Source: Candidatus Cyanaurora vandensis (lineage in GTDB: Bacteria; Cyanobacteriota; Cyanobacteriia; Gloeobacterales; Anthocerotibacteraceae). From it: a stretch of 37,249 bases of DNA. The stretch is from NCBI RefSeq assembly GCF_013285555.1, contig NZ_JAAXLT010000111.1:1-37249 (forward strand), written 5' to 3'. Below the pieces are notes generated by a model, which made no database searches, had not been told where the DNA came from, and saw only the letters and a list, made by a program, of their open reading frames with translations. A program made the translations under genes and the position numbers. Shown piece after piece: positions 16,417 to 25,571 of this stretch (positions are counted from its first letter, which is position 1; every line of letters starts with the position of its first letter).

Positions 16417-18189
16417 ATGCGTGTTTTAGGAATTTCCTGCTTTTACCATGATGCGGCGGCGGCTCTAGTTGTAGACGGTCAACTAGTGGCAGCGGCAGAG
16501 GAAGAACGCTTCAGTCGGCGTAAGCATGACAGCGATTTTCCACGGCTCGCGGTGGCTTTTTGTCTCCAGCGGGCGGGGATTAGCCTGGGGGATGTGGATT
16601 ATGTGGTCTTCTATGAGAAACCGCTCCTTAAATTTGAACGGTTATTGTTGACCCAGCTTGCCAACTTTCCCAAGGCGGCGGGGGTCTTCTCTAAGGCGAT
16701 GTTGACTTGGATCAAAGACAAACTCTGGGTCAAGGCCAAGCTCGTGAGCATTTTGGACCTAGACCCCGCCAAGATTTTATTCAGTGAACACCACCTCTCC
16801 CATGCGGCCTCGGCTTTTTTGTGTTCGCCCTTTGAACATGCGGCGATCCTGACGGTGGATGGCGTCGGGGAGTGGGCCACCTGTTCCTGGGGGGAGGGCC
16901 ACGGCAACCGTTTGGCTCTCAAGGGCGAGGTCCACTTCCCCCATTCCGTCGGTCTGTTGTACTCGGCGTTCACCGCTTTTTTGGGGTTTGAGGTCAACGA
17001 GGGGGAGTACAAGGTAATGGGGATGGCCCCCTACGGTCAGCCCAAGTATGTAGACCAGATTTGGAAACTGGTAGACCTTGCCCCAGATGGCTCCTTCACC
17101 TTGGATCTGGATTATTTCAGTTGGCATCACAGTGTCAATCGGAGTTTCACGCAGCGGTTTGTGGAACTTTTTGGGGAACCGCGTCAGCCGGAGAGTCGTT
17201 TCGTCACCCGTCAGACCGGACTCCCCGCCAATGAGTCGCCCGCCAGTGACCAAGAACTCGACCGTTGCCAGTACTACGCCGATATCGCGAGCAGCATCCA
17301 AAAAGTCACCGAGGAAATCCTGCTCCACCTCACCCGCACCCTCCACGCCCAAACGGGTCTCAAAAATCTCTGTCTAGCCGGGGGGGTCGCCCTCAACTCC
17401 GTGGCGAACTACCGTTTACTCCAGGAAACCCCTTTTGAAAATATCTACATCCAACCCGCCGCCGGGGACAGTGGCGGGGCGGTGGGGGCGGCCCTCTACG
17501 TCTACAACACAGTCTTAAACCAGCCGCGTCAATTTGTGATGGAACACGCCTACTGGGGTCAGGAGTTCAGCGAGTCAGAAATCCATGCTTATTTAACGCA
17601 GGAACGCATTCCTTTTGCCCACTTTGAGGATGAGGAACGGTTGCTGGACCACGTGGCGGGGGACCTGACGCAGGATAAAGTCATCGGTTGGTTCAACGGG
17701 CGGTTTGAGTGGGGACCCCGGGCCTTGGGTGCGCGTTCGATTATCGCCAGCCCCCGCTCTCCAGCAATGCGCGAGATTGTCAACGTCAAGATCAAGTTCC
17801 GCGAACCCTTCCGGCCCTTCGCGCCCTCGGTTTTGGCAGAGCGCACCGAGGAGTATTTCGTCTTTCCAGCAGTTAACCAGCAGCACCCGCCCCGGTTTAT
17901 GTTGATGGTCTGCCCGGTGCGGGAAGAGAAACGCGCTGAAGTGCCCGCCATTACCCACGTGGACGGTTCCGGTCGCCTCCAGACCGTCACCGCCCAGTCC
18001 AATCCCCGGTACCACCGTCTCATCACCAAATTCAGTAACGAGACCGGCACCCCCCTAGTCCTCAATACCAGCTTCAACCTACGCGGCGAACCGATTGTGA
18101 CCACCCCCGCCAACGCCTTCAGTACCTTCAGTCGCTCCGGCCTCGACACCCTAGTGCTAGGAAACTTCCTGGTCCGTAAGGCAAATTAA
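16417..18189 (+). CDS. NodU/CmcH-family carbamoyltransferase
   Basis: These enzymes transfer a carbamoyl group from carbamoyl phosphate, via carbamoyl-AMP, to a hydroxyl of a sugar or secondary metabolite. The 590-residue protein starts with the family hallmark MRVLGISCFYHDAAAALV and AEEERFSRRKHD. It has the metal-binding HHLSHA at 125-130, the HypF/Kae1-like LAGGVALNSVAN and AAGDSGGAVGAAL, and the C-terminal domain with WFNGRFEWGPRALGARSI and LNTSFNLRGEPIV. The acceptor substrate is unknown and no glycosyltransferase or biosynthetic cluster adjoins it; many cyanobacteria carry such a stand-alone gene. An SxtJ-like gene lies nearby on the other strand. Confidence 0.93.
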   Translation: MRVLGISCFYHDAAAALVVDGQLVAAAEEERFSRRKHDSDFPRLAVAFCLQRAGISLGDVDYVVFYEKPLLKFERLLLTQLANFPKAAGVFSKAMLTWIKDKLWVKAKLVSILDLDPAKILFSEHHLSHAASAFLCSPFEHAAILTVDGVGEWATCSWGEGHGNRLALKGEVHFPHSVGLLYSAFTAFLGFEVNEGEYKVMGMAPYGQPKYVDQIWKLVDLAPDGSFTLDLDYFSWHHSVNRSFTQRFVELFGEPRQPESRFVTRQTGLPANESPASDQELDRCQYYADIASSIQKVTEEILLHLTRTLHAQTGLKNLCLAGGVALNSVANYRLLQETPFENIYIQPAAGDSGGAVGAALYVYNTVLNQPRQFVMEHAYWGQEFSESEIHAYLTQERIPFAHFEDEERLLDHVAGDLTQDKVIGWFNGRFEWGPRALGARSIIASPRSPAMREIVNVKIKFREPFRPFAPSVLAERTEEYFVFPAVNQQHPPRFMLMVCPVREEKRAEVPAITHVDGSGRLQTVTAQSNPRYHRLITKFSNETGTPLVLNTSFNLRGEPIVTTPANAFSTFSRSGLDTLVLGNFLVRKAN

Positions 18190-18191
18190 GA

Positions 18192-18220
18192 GCCCCTCCG
18201 CCCCATACCCTGACGGGCAC
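18192..18220 (-). repeat. 29-bp dispersed repeat, copy 1 (inverted)
   Basis: Read on the minus strand, this segment matches the direct copies at 21965-21993 and 25478-25506 with one mismatch (a T in place of G after GTGCCC). It starts 3 bases after the carbamoyltransferase stop, in the 157-base gap before thrS. Confidence 0.8.
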
Positions 18221-18294
18221 AGGTAAATGGGGGACCCTCTGGAGTGCTGAGCGAGCGGCCCCGTGGCCTGCCAGCTATTCTGTGCCTCAGCTAC

Positions 18295-18315
18295 CCACTA
18301 ACCACTAGCCACTAC
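18295..18315 (+). repeat. Three tandem CCACTA(A/G/C) heptamers
   Basis: CCACTAA, CCACTAG and CCACTAC follow one another without gaps just before thrS. Short heptamer tandem repeats are a known feature of cyanobacterial intergenic DNA. Three copies is the minimum for such a call. Confidence 0.4.
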
Positions 18316-18346
18316 TAAACTAAGGATGACCTTTGGTAAGGGAATT

Positions 18347-20134
18347 ATGGACGCAGATATCCTCCAGACGACGGCCCTGGAGCAGCTAGAACGGTTGCGC
18401 CATACCACCAGTCACGTCATGGCGATGGCGGTGCAACGGCTTTATCCCGAGGCGAAGGTGACGATTGGACCTTCGATTAAAGACGGGTTTTACTATGACT
18501 TTGACCGTCCCCAGCCTTTTACGCCCGAGGATTTGAAGGCGATTAAGAAAGAGATGATCCGGATCGTCAACCAGAAATTGCCCGTGCGCCAAGAAGTCCG
18601 TGACCGGGCTGAATTACAGAGGGAGATTGAGAAGCTAGGTGAACCCTACAAACTAGAACTATTGCAGGCGATTCCGGCGGGTGAAGATGTCACGGTCTAT
18701 TACCTGGGTGAACAGTGGTGGGACCTGTGCGCGGGGCCGCACCTCAGTAATACCAGCGAACTCAATCCCAAGGCTTTTGACTTACTCAGCGTGGCGGCGG
18801 CTTATTGGCGCGGGAATGAAAAGAACCCGATGCTCCAGCGGATCTACGGCACGGCCTGGGAAACCCCCGAACAGTTGCAGGAATATCTGCGCCGCCGGGA
18901 AGAAGCCAAGAACCGCGACCATCGAAAACTCGGTAAAGAATTAGGGTTGTTTATTTTTTCCGATGAAGTCGGGCCGGGGCTGCCGCTTTGGACGCCCAAG
19001 GGGACGGTATTACGCTCGGTCCTCCAGGATTTTTTGCAGAAGGAACAACTCAAGCGCGGTTATCTACCCGTGGTCACGCCCCATATTGCGCGGGTGGATC
19101 TATTTAAGACCTCGGGGCACTGGCAAAAATATCAAGAGGATATGTTCCCCTTGATGGCAGAGGACGAGGCGAGCCGTCTCAGTGAGCAGGGTTTCGTAAT
19201 GAAACCGATGAACTGTCCGTTTCATATCCAGATCTACAAGAGTGAACTGCGTTCCTACCGGGAACTGCCGATGCGGTTGGCGGAGTTTGGAACGGTCTAC
19301 CGCTATGAGCAGTCCGGGCAGTTGGGGGGGCTGACCAGGGTACGCGGCTTTACGGTGGATGATGCCCACCTGTTTGTCACCCCGGAACAGTTGGACGATG
19401 AATTTAAGAAAGTCGTGGACCTCATCTTGGTGGTTTTTGAGAAGTTGCAGTTGAGCGATTTCAAGGCCCGCTTGAGTTTCCGGGACCCAGCCTCAGACAA
19501 GTATCTAGGTGCGCCGGAAGCCTGGGCCAAGGCCGAGGGCGCGATTCGTCGGGCAGTGGAACAGTTAGCCATGCCCTACTTTGAAGGCATCGGTGAAGCG
19601 GCTTTCTATGGACCGAAACTGGACTTTATTTTCCGGGATGTGCTGGGACGCGAGTGGCAGTTGGGTACGGTCCAGGTGGATTACCAGCTACCGGAGCGGT
19701 TTGACCTAGAGTTTGTCGGGGAGGACGGGACGCGCCAACGCCCGGTGATGATCCACCGCGCCCCCTTTGGTTCCCTGGAACGGCTAGTCGGGATCTTGAT
19801 TGAGCAGTACGCCGGGGATTTCCCGTTGTGGTTGGCCCCCATCCAAGCACGGTTGATTCCTGTGACTGACCAGTTCAACGGCTACGCTCAAAGCGTCGCG
19901 GAGAAACTCCTGGACTTGGGGCTGCGGGTCGAGGTAGACCACAGTTCCGAGCGGCTCAACAAGAAGATCCGCACCGCTGAAAAAGACAAAATCCCCTGTA
20001 TGCTCGTGGTCGGTGAAAAAGAGGTTGCCGAGCAGTTGGTCAATGTCCGGTTGCGTCAGGAGGTCGAGGGACTCAGTGGCAGCTTGCCCCTAGTGGACTT
20101 CATGGCGCAAATTAAGCCCTTGATGGCACCCTAG
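18347..20134 (+). CDS. thrS: Threonyl-tRNA synthetase (without TGS domain)
   Basis: A class II synthetase charging tRNA-Thr. The 595-residue protein begins directly with the editing domain (RHTTSHVMAMAVQRLYPEAK), lacking the N-terminal TGS domain, as is usual in cyanobacteria. Class II motifs are present: MNCPFHIQIYKSELRSYREL, TRVRGFTVDDAHLF and HRAPFGSLERLVGILIEQ, then the anticodon-binding domain (VTDQFNGYAQSVAEKL). I choose ATG 18347 because AAGGGA lies 4 bases upstream; the in-frame ATG at 18326 has its AAGG touching the start codon. The 3' end overlaps the convergent ppx gene by 23 bases. Confidence 0.96.
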   Translation: MDADILQTTALEQLERLRHTTSHVMAMAVQRLYPEAKVTIGPSIKDGFYYDFDRPQPFTPEDLKAIKKEMIRIVNQKLPVRQEVRDRAELQREIEKLGEPYKLELLQAIPAGEDVTVYYLGEQWWDLCAGPHLSNTSELNPKAFDLLSVAAAYWRGNEKNPMLQRIYGTAWETPEQLQEYLRRREEAKNRDHRKLGKELGLFIFSDEVGPGLPLWTPKGTVLRSVLQDFLQKEQLKRGYLPVVTPHIARVDLFKTSGHWQKYQEDMFPLMAEDEASRLSEQGFVMKPMNCPFHIQIYKSELRSYRELPMRLAEFGTVYRYEQSGQLGGLTRVRGFTVDDAHLFVTPEQLDDEFKKVVDLILVVFEKLQLSDFKARLSFRDPASDKYLGAPEAWAKAEGAIRRAVEQLAMPYFEGIGEAAFYGPKLDFIFRDVLGREWQLGTVQVDYQLPERFDLEFVGEDGTRQRPVMIHRAPFGSLERLVGILIEQYAGDFPLWLAPIQARLIPVTDQFNGYAQSVAEKLLDLGLRVEVDHSSERLNKKIRTAEKDKIPCMLVVGEKEVAEQLVNVRLRQEVEGLSGSLPLVDFMAQIKPLMAP

Positions 20135-21689
20135 CCACGGCACAGGTCACGCTCAAGCTCACGTTAAACTCGGCCTCGAAGACCTGTTTCTCATCGGTGA
20201 GGTTCCAGAGTTCCAGGGTGCAGTCATCGCTGGGGTCTACGGGCTGCAACTGCAGATTTAAGGCGCGGTTGGGTTCCTGGTCTAGTTGAATCGCCGCAAC
20301 AGACTGTTGGCGGCGGCGGTCGAGGGTGGTTGCCAACCGCAATAGACAACTCAACTGACTCACGAGTAAACGTTGGTCCTTGGGCAGAGCGGCCCAAGTC
20401 TCATGGCGACGTTTGGGCGGGGAGTTGCGGTGGTAGCGGGCTAACTGGGCAATCAGTTCAATCTCGGTCTCGGTGTGCCCGAGCAGGTTGCCATTGCGAA
20501 TCAGGTAATAGGAATGTTTGTGGTGGGCGGAGTGGCTGACGTAATGCCCGATATTGTGCAAGATAGCGGCGGCCCACAATAGGTAACGGCTGTCCTGGTC
20601 CCAAGTGTGGAGGCCCAGCATCCGGGTTTGGTCAAAGAGGTCCAAGGCGAAACGGGCGACCTGCTGACTGTGGAGGTCATCGGCGCGGTACTGCTGGGCC
20701 AAGGCATAAACACTACGTTCGCGGATGGCGGCTTGGTAGCCCGCATAGGACGCAATCAGCCCCTGTTTGACCATCCAATCCACCACCAGCCCTTCACGTA
20801 AGGATTGTTCACAGACCGTCAGGTGAGGCGCATCCAGGAGCTTCATCGTCTCCAGCAGGACCATACTCCCGGCTAGGATCACATCGGCCCGTCGTTCGGG
20901 GATGTTAGGTAGTTTACGGCGTTGCGCGATACTCATCCCCTGCAACTGCTGGACTAAGCCCTGGAGCCGTTCACGAGTCAGGGTATAGGGCCGGCGACTA
21001 TCGGCGGCGGCATCGAGCTGGGCCAAGGATTCAATCGTCCCGGAGGTCCCCACCAAGCGTTCATAACGCCCCGCCTGCCGGAGGTCCGCAATCACGGGCT
21101 CCAGTCGTAGCCGGATGTGTTGTTGAAGTTTCTCAAAATCGCTGGCATTAATCGGGTCACTGTGGATATATTCCTGGGTCAGCCGCACCGCCCCGACTTT
21201 GACACTGCCCAAAAAGCTCGGTTCTCCGCCATCACCCAAGATAAATTCCGTGGAACCGCCGCCAATATCCACAATCACATGGGGCAATCCTTCAAAGGAT
21301 AGGGCCGAGAGGACCCCGAGATAAATCCGTCGCGCTTCTTCCCGCCCAGAGATGAGGTCTACTTTCAGCCCCACTAACCGTTCAATCTGCTGGAGGAATT
21401 CTGGGCCATTGGTGGCCTCGCGCACCGCACTGGTCGCCACCGCAATCATTTGGGCTGAATAGCTCTGGGCCAGTTCCTTGAAGCGTTTGAGGGCGGTCAG
21501 GCCGCGCTCCATCGCCACTGGGGTGAGCCACCCGGTCTGGCGGCAGGTCTCCCCCAAGCGGACCATTTCCTTGGCACGGGTCAAAACTATAAAGTGGGGC
21601 GGGTCTAGGTGGACTTGGACCACAACCATGTGAATCGAGTTAGTCCCCACATCAATCGCCGCTAACACCGGGCCTTTTTCTGTCCCCAT
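20112..21689 (-). CDS. ppx: Ppx/GppA-family exopolyphosphatase
   Basis: Exopolyphosphatases release phosphate from polyphosphate ends; GppA relatives hydrolyse pppGpp. The 525-residue protein has the ASKHA phosphate-1 motif AAIDVGTNSIHMVV (10-23), the phosphate-2 motif VIVDIGGGSTEFILG, an EEARRIYLGV segment and ILAGSMVLLETMK. A C-terminal HD-like domain contains LLWAAAILHNIGHYVSHSAHHKHSYYLI and QLARYHR. This length and the HD-like domain are typical of the longer cyanobacterial enzymes. The last 23 bases lie inside the 3' end of thrS on the opposite strand. Confidence 0.93.
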   Translation of the reverse strand: MGTEKGPVLAAIDVGTNSIHMVVVQVHLDPPHFIVLTRAKEMVRLGETCRQTGWLTPVAMERGLTALKRFKELAQSYSAQMIAVATSAVREATNGPEFLQQIERLVGLKVDLISGREEARRIYLGVLSALSFEGLPHVIVDIGGGSTEFILGDGGEPSFLGSVKVGAVRLTQEYIHSDPINASDFEKLQQHIRLRLEPVIADLRQAGRYERLVGTSGTIESLAQLDAAADSRRPYTLTRERLQGLVQQLQGMSIAQRRKLPNIPERRADVILAGSMVLLETMKLLDAPHLTVCEQSLREGLVVDWMVKQGLIASYAGYQAAIRERSVYALAQQYRADDLHSQQVARFALDLFDQTRMLGLHTWDQDSRYLLWAAAILHNIGHYVSHSAHHKHSYYLIRNGNLLGHTETEIELIAQLARYHRNSPPKRRHETWAALPKDQRLLVSQLSCLLRLATTLDRRRQQSVAAIQLDQEPNRALNLQLQPVDPSDDCTLELWNLTDEKQVFEAEFNVSLSVTCAVARVPSRA

Positions 21690-21739
21690 CCGTCATTTCC
21701 TTAACCGCCTGGATTGTATCACCCCAGGTCGGGCTCGTC

Positions 21740-21785
21740 CGGTTTTTGGAAAACCGAGGCTGCGCTGTGACGGATGGGCAGCCTC
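21740..21785. other. Two adjacent perfect hairpins upstream of ppx
   Basis: CGGTTTT at 21740-21746 pairs with AAAACCG at 21750-21756 (3-base loop). GAGGCTGC at 21756-21763 pairs with GCAGCCTC at 21778-21785. They share one base and lie in the 445-base gap between ppx and the DUF262 gene. The T/A-rich first stem gives no clean terminator tract. A role in the ppx leader or a repetitive-element origin is possible. Confidence 0.4.
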
Positions 21786-21873
21786 ATGTCTCTGGAATCC
21801 GAGTTTTTACTACGGTCTAGGGGTTTTCAGTAGAACTAGCTGCTGAGTGCAACAGCCGCCCCCTACCCACAGT

Positions 21874-21898
21874 CCCTCCCCCGCATGGTGGGGGAGGG
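21874..21898. repeat. GC-rich palindromic hairpin
   Basis: CCCTCCCCC at 21874-21882 pairs perfectly with GGGGGAGGG at 21890-21898 around a 7-base loop. No T-tract follows on either strand, so a repetitive palindrome is more likely than a terminator. It lies 66 bases before the 29-bp dispersed repeat copy at 21965. Confidence 0.55.
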
Positions 21899-21964
21899 GA
21901 GCAAGAGTGACCATCTTTTCTGTCTTCCGTCTTACCGCTTCTGCCTTGGTCCTATACCACGCCC

Positions 21965-21993
21965 GTGCCCGGCAGGGTATGGGGCGGAGGGGC
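21965..21993 (+). repeat. 29-bp dispersed repeat, copy 2
   Basis: Identical over 29 bases to 25478-25506 and matching 18192-18220 (inverted) with one mismatch. It is G-rich, starts GTGCCCGGCAGGG and ends GGCGGAGGGGC. This copy and the one at 25478 are direct repeats flanking the DUF262 and methyltransferase genes. Confidence 0.85.
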
Positions 21994-22134
21994 AGTTTTG
22001 AGCATGAACAAACCTTGAAAATTTCATGAACAGTCAGCAGATGTTGATTGCTCAAATTGAGTCTAAGCTAGTATGGTATGTCACAGTTAGTTCATTGTTT
22101 ACCCCGATACTGGCATCTCGCTTGCAGGAGGTTT

Positions 22135-23850
22135 ATGTCTGCTACAAACTTCAACACTAAAAACGATACCTACCGCAAGTTGATGGGTAATGGCTTGACC
22201 TACCAAATTCCGCACTTCCAGCGTGATTACAGTTGGACGGAGGAGGAATGGGAGGACTTGTGGTTGGATCTTCAGGGGACGATTCAGCCAAAGGGGGAAC
22301 TCGCTCACTATATGGGTTATCTTGTTTTACAATCGGATAATGACAAGACTTTTGATGTGATTGATGGACAGCAGCGACTTACAACGATAAGTCTGATTGT
22401 GCTGGCAGTGCTGAAGGGCCTCAAACGCTTGATTGACGATGCGCAAGATGCTGACCGCAATCAGCAACGACTTAACCAAATTCGCCAAACCTATATCGGC
22501 TACCTCGATCCGGTCACGCTCGTTACGCGCTCGAAATTAACGCTCAATCGTAATAATGACAACTACTTCCAAACGTATCTTGTTCCATTGGGGTATCTGC
22601 CCATGCGCGGCTTTCGTGCTTCAGAGCATGGATTGCGTAAGGCGTTTGAGTGGTTTGATAAGAGGGTGATAGAGTATGTTAAGCAAGCAAAGGGCGACCC
22701 AGGGGTTGTGCTTGCTCAGCTTGTCGAGTCCATGAGCGATAAACTTTTTTTCACCATCATTACTGTTACGGATGAGTTAAATGCCTACAAGGTATTTGAG
22801 ACACTTAAGGCGTGGGGTGTGCGTCTTTCCTCGACAGACTTACTCAAGAATTATCTTTTTTCCGTGCTGCACCGTGAGGACTTACATCGGCATGAGATGA
22901 AGGTATTGGAGCTTCGCTGGGAGGAATTAGTGGGACGCCTGGGGAGTGAGAGCTTTCCTGATTTCCTGCGGATTCATTGGAACAGCCGTTTCTCTTTTGT
23001 GCGACCGACTGAATTATTTAAGACTATCCGTAGCAGGATTACGACGCGTGAAGCTGTTTTCACGTTGATTCGTCACATGGAAGAGGATGTGGATACTTAT
23101 TTGGCTCTTACGCAACCGGATGCCTCGGATTGGTCTTTGAAACAGAAGGGCTATGCCAAAGAACTACGGATGTTTAGTGTGCGTCAACCCTTTCCGTTGT
23201 TGATGGCGGCTCATCGTATTTTTTCTAGTTCAGATTTTGAGTCGCTTTTGCGGGCTAGTGTGATGATTTCGGTTCGGTATAATGTCATCAGTAATCAGCC
23301 GCCGAGTGAGCAGGAGCGGGTTTATAACGCGGTGGCTGAAAAGCTTTCGCAGGGCAAGTTGTCAGATGCGGCGGTCGTTATTGGTGCGCTGTCTACGATT
23401 TATCCCAGTGATGAGCTCTTTCGTGCTGCTTTTGCTGGAAAATCACTCCGTACTACCCAGTCGCGCAATAAGCGGGTGGTTCGTTACATTCTTTGTGAAT
23501 TGGAAAAGCGGCTTACTGAAACTGCTCTGGACTTGGATAGTGATAGTGTCAATCTTGAGCATATCCTCCCTGAGAACCCAGAAACGGGTTGGGAAGAGTT
23601 CTCTGATGAAGATGTGGAGGTGTTGATGCATCGGTTGGGGAATCTTACTTTGCTGAAGAAGACAGTCAATAAGAATCTGGGGAATGCATCTTTTGCAGTC
23701 AAGAAACCAATGTATGAGGCCAGTGGGTTTGGTATTACCAAAAAAATAGCTGAAGATAATGTAAATTGGACTCCAGAACGGTTGGCGGCTCGTCAAACCT
23801 GGATGGCGAATCAGGCCACAGCCATCTGGCGCATTGACAGGCTCTCGTAA
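22135..23850 (+). CDS. GmrSD-type DUF262/DUF1524 nuclease
   Basis: GmrSD-like (type IV) enzymes cut phage DNA carrying modified bases. The 571-residue protein has the DUF262 ParB-like N-terminus with IPHFQRDYSW at 25-34 and VIDGQQRLTTI (DGQQR at 77-81, the nucleotide-hydrolysis motif). The C-terminus is a DUF1524 HNH domain: LEHILPENP (His 476) and GNLTLL (Asn 503), followed by the lysine/asparagine helix. The ATG at 22135 is chosen because AGGAGG is 3 bases upstream; the frame is open back to 22078 without family support. The next gene (methyltransferase) starts 2 bases after the stop. It appears intact and may be the only complete defence nuclease of this island. Confidence 0.87.
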   Translation: MSATNFNTKNDTYRKLMGNGLTYQIPHFQRDYSWTEEEWEDLWLDLQGTIQPKGELAHYMGYLVLQSDNDKTFDVIDGQQRLTTISLIVLAVLKGLKRLIDDAQDADRNQQRLNQIRQTYIGYLDPVTLVTRSKLTLNRNNDNYFQTYLVPLGYLPMRGFRASEHGLRKAFEWFDKRVIEYVKQAKGDPGVVLAQLVESMSDKLFFTIITVTDELNAYKVFETLKAWGVRLSSTDLLKNYLFSVLHREDLHRHEMKVLELRWEELVGRLGSESFPDFLRIHWNSRFSFVRPTELFKTIRSRITTREAVFTLIRHMEEDVDTYLALTQPDASDWSLKQKGYAKELRMFSVRQPFPLLMAAHRIFSSSDFESLLRASVMISVRYNVISNQPPSEQERVYNAVAEKLSQGKLSDAAVVIGALSTIYPSDELFRAAFAGKSLRTTQSRNKRVVRYILCELEKRLTETALDLDSDSVNLEHILPENPETGWEEFSDEDVEVLMHRLGNLTLLKKTVNKNLGNASFAVKKPMYEASGFGITKKIAEDNVNWTPERLAARQTWMANQATAIWRIDRLS

Positions 23851-23852
23851 CA

Positions 23853-25454
23853 ATGCAGAAACAAAAACTCGAACTGACCTGGATTGGTAAGGAAAATCGC
23901 CCCCGCCTGGAACCGCGTATCTTACTGGAAGACCCGGCGCGGTCCTATCACGCGCCGCATCGAGTGACGGAGCATGACCTTTTTGATAATCGCTTGATTT
24001 TCGGGGATAACTTGCTGGCGTTGAAGGCTCTAGAACAGGAGTTCACCGGGAAAGTGAAGTGTGTTTTCATAGACCCACCCTACAACACAGGCAGTACTTT
24101 CACCCACTATGACGATGGGCTTGAACACTCAATCTGGCTCGGTCTCATGCGGGATAGGTTAGAGATTATCCGCAAGTTGCTGTCTGAGGATGGTTCATTG
24201 TGGATCACGATTGATGATAACTAATGCCACTATCTGAAAGTCTTGTGTGATGAAGTCTTTGGTCGCCATAACTTTGTCCGGAATATCGTCTGGCAGAAGA
24301 AATATACCTCTGCAAATGATGCAGCAGGTATTCCTGATTCCCATGACCATGTTTTGGTCTATCGTAAAAGTGAAACCTTCACCCGCAATTTATTACCCCG
24401 GACTGACAAGCAAAACAACCTGTACAAATACGACGATCAGAATGGGCGGGGCCGTTGGCGCACAGATAATCTGCTAGTCAAGTCATTTTCAGCTAGTGCG
24501 GTCTTCCCTATTGTCAATCCCAATACCCGACGGGCCTACCTACCACCTTTGGGGAGCTGTTGGCGGACGAGTCGGGAGACCATGGACCGCTGGTTACAGG
24601 AAGAGCGGATTTATTTTGGTAAGCAAGGGCAAGGGGCACCACAACTCAAACGTTACCTTCAAGAAGTCCAAGCGGGCTTGGTGCCTATTTCCTGGTGGCC
24701 CCATGAGGAAGCCGGACACAATGATGAATCGAAAAAAGAACTCCAGGCCCTCTTAGGTCGAGACACCTTCGCCACTCCAAAACCAGAACGGCTAATCCAA
24801 CGCATCCTCGCCATTGCCACCAACCCCGGCGATCTCGTTCTCGATTCCTTTGCAGGGTCTGGCACAACCGGCGCGGTAGCACACAAAATGGGACGACGTT
24901 GGATCATGGTGGAGTTGGGAGAGCATTGTCATACGCATATCATTCCACGTTTACAAAAAGTGATTGATGGTGAAGATAGGGGCGGTATTACGAAAGCCGT
25001 GGACTGGCAAGGCGGCGGGGGGTTTCGGTATTACCAACTTGCGCCCTCCTTACTCACCCAAGATAAATGGGGCAACTGGGTCATCAACCGTAGCTACAAC
25101 GCCCCCATGCTGACCGAAGCCCTCTGCAAACTAGAAGGCTTCACCTACGCACCCTCCGACACCGTGTACTGGCAACAGGGCTACTCCACCGAGCGCGACT
25201 TCATCTATGTCACCACCGCCACCCTGACCCAGGCGCAACTCCAACACCTAAGCGATGAAGTCGCCGACCGCACCCTTTTGGTCCTCTGCCCCGCCTTTCG
25301 CGCCCATCCCGACCACCCCAACCTAACCATCAAAAAAATCCCCAAACACGTCCTTGCGCGTTGTGAATGGAGCCACGATGATTACTCCCTACGCGTCGAG
25401 AACCTCCCCCAAGCCCCAGCTAAACCCGGTCAATTACTCTTATTCAATCAATAA
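23853..25454 (+). pseudogene. Site-specific DNA methyltransferase (Mod-like) broken by one in-frame TAA
   Basis: The frame encodes an amino-methyltransferase of the beta order: DPPYNTG (motif IV) at codons 74-80, a target-recognition region, and the SAM-binding FAGSGTTG (motif I) at codons 333-340. TAA at 24222-24224 (codon 124) interrupts it between IDDN and CHYLKVLCDEVFG, exactly where relatives read IDDNE; one GAA/GAG-to-TAA change explains it. The same frame then continues without further damage to 25454. Neither half alone carries both the SAM and catalytic motifs. The downstream Res-like gene suggests an original type III-like restriction-modification pair. Confidence 0.88.
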
Positions 25455-25477
25455 AATTGCAGGAAGGCCCCTCCTCT

Positions 25478-25506
25478 GTGCCCGGCAGGGTATGGGGCGG
25501 AGGGGC
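25478..25506 (+). repeat. 29-bp dispersed repeat, copy 3
   Basis: Identical to 21965-21993. It lies 24 bases after the methyltransferase stop, in the 117-base gap before the Rpn/DUF4351 gene. Confidence 0.85.
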
Positions 25507-25571
25507 TGGGGGTAGGGAGCAACTATTGGGTTATGATGCCTCAACCCCAGAAAATTGAGTGACCAAAGACG

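Noticed and set aside
21874-21898. Terminator call for the CCCTCCCCC/GGGGGAGGG hairpin
   Set aside because: No T-tract follows the stem on either strand.
22078-22134. Longer start of the DUF262 protein
   Set aside because: The ATG at 22135 has AGGAGG just upstream and the added 19 residues show no family similarity.
6370-24224. Stop-codon recoding (TGA at Trp sites in the IS remnant, TAA at Gln/Glu sites in the PIN and methyltransferase genes)
   Set aside because: Housekeeping genes in the same window end at TAA, TAG and TGA normally, and the affected genes are all accessory, so ordinary decay or sequencing error is simpler.
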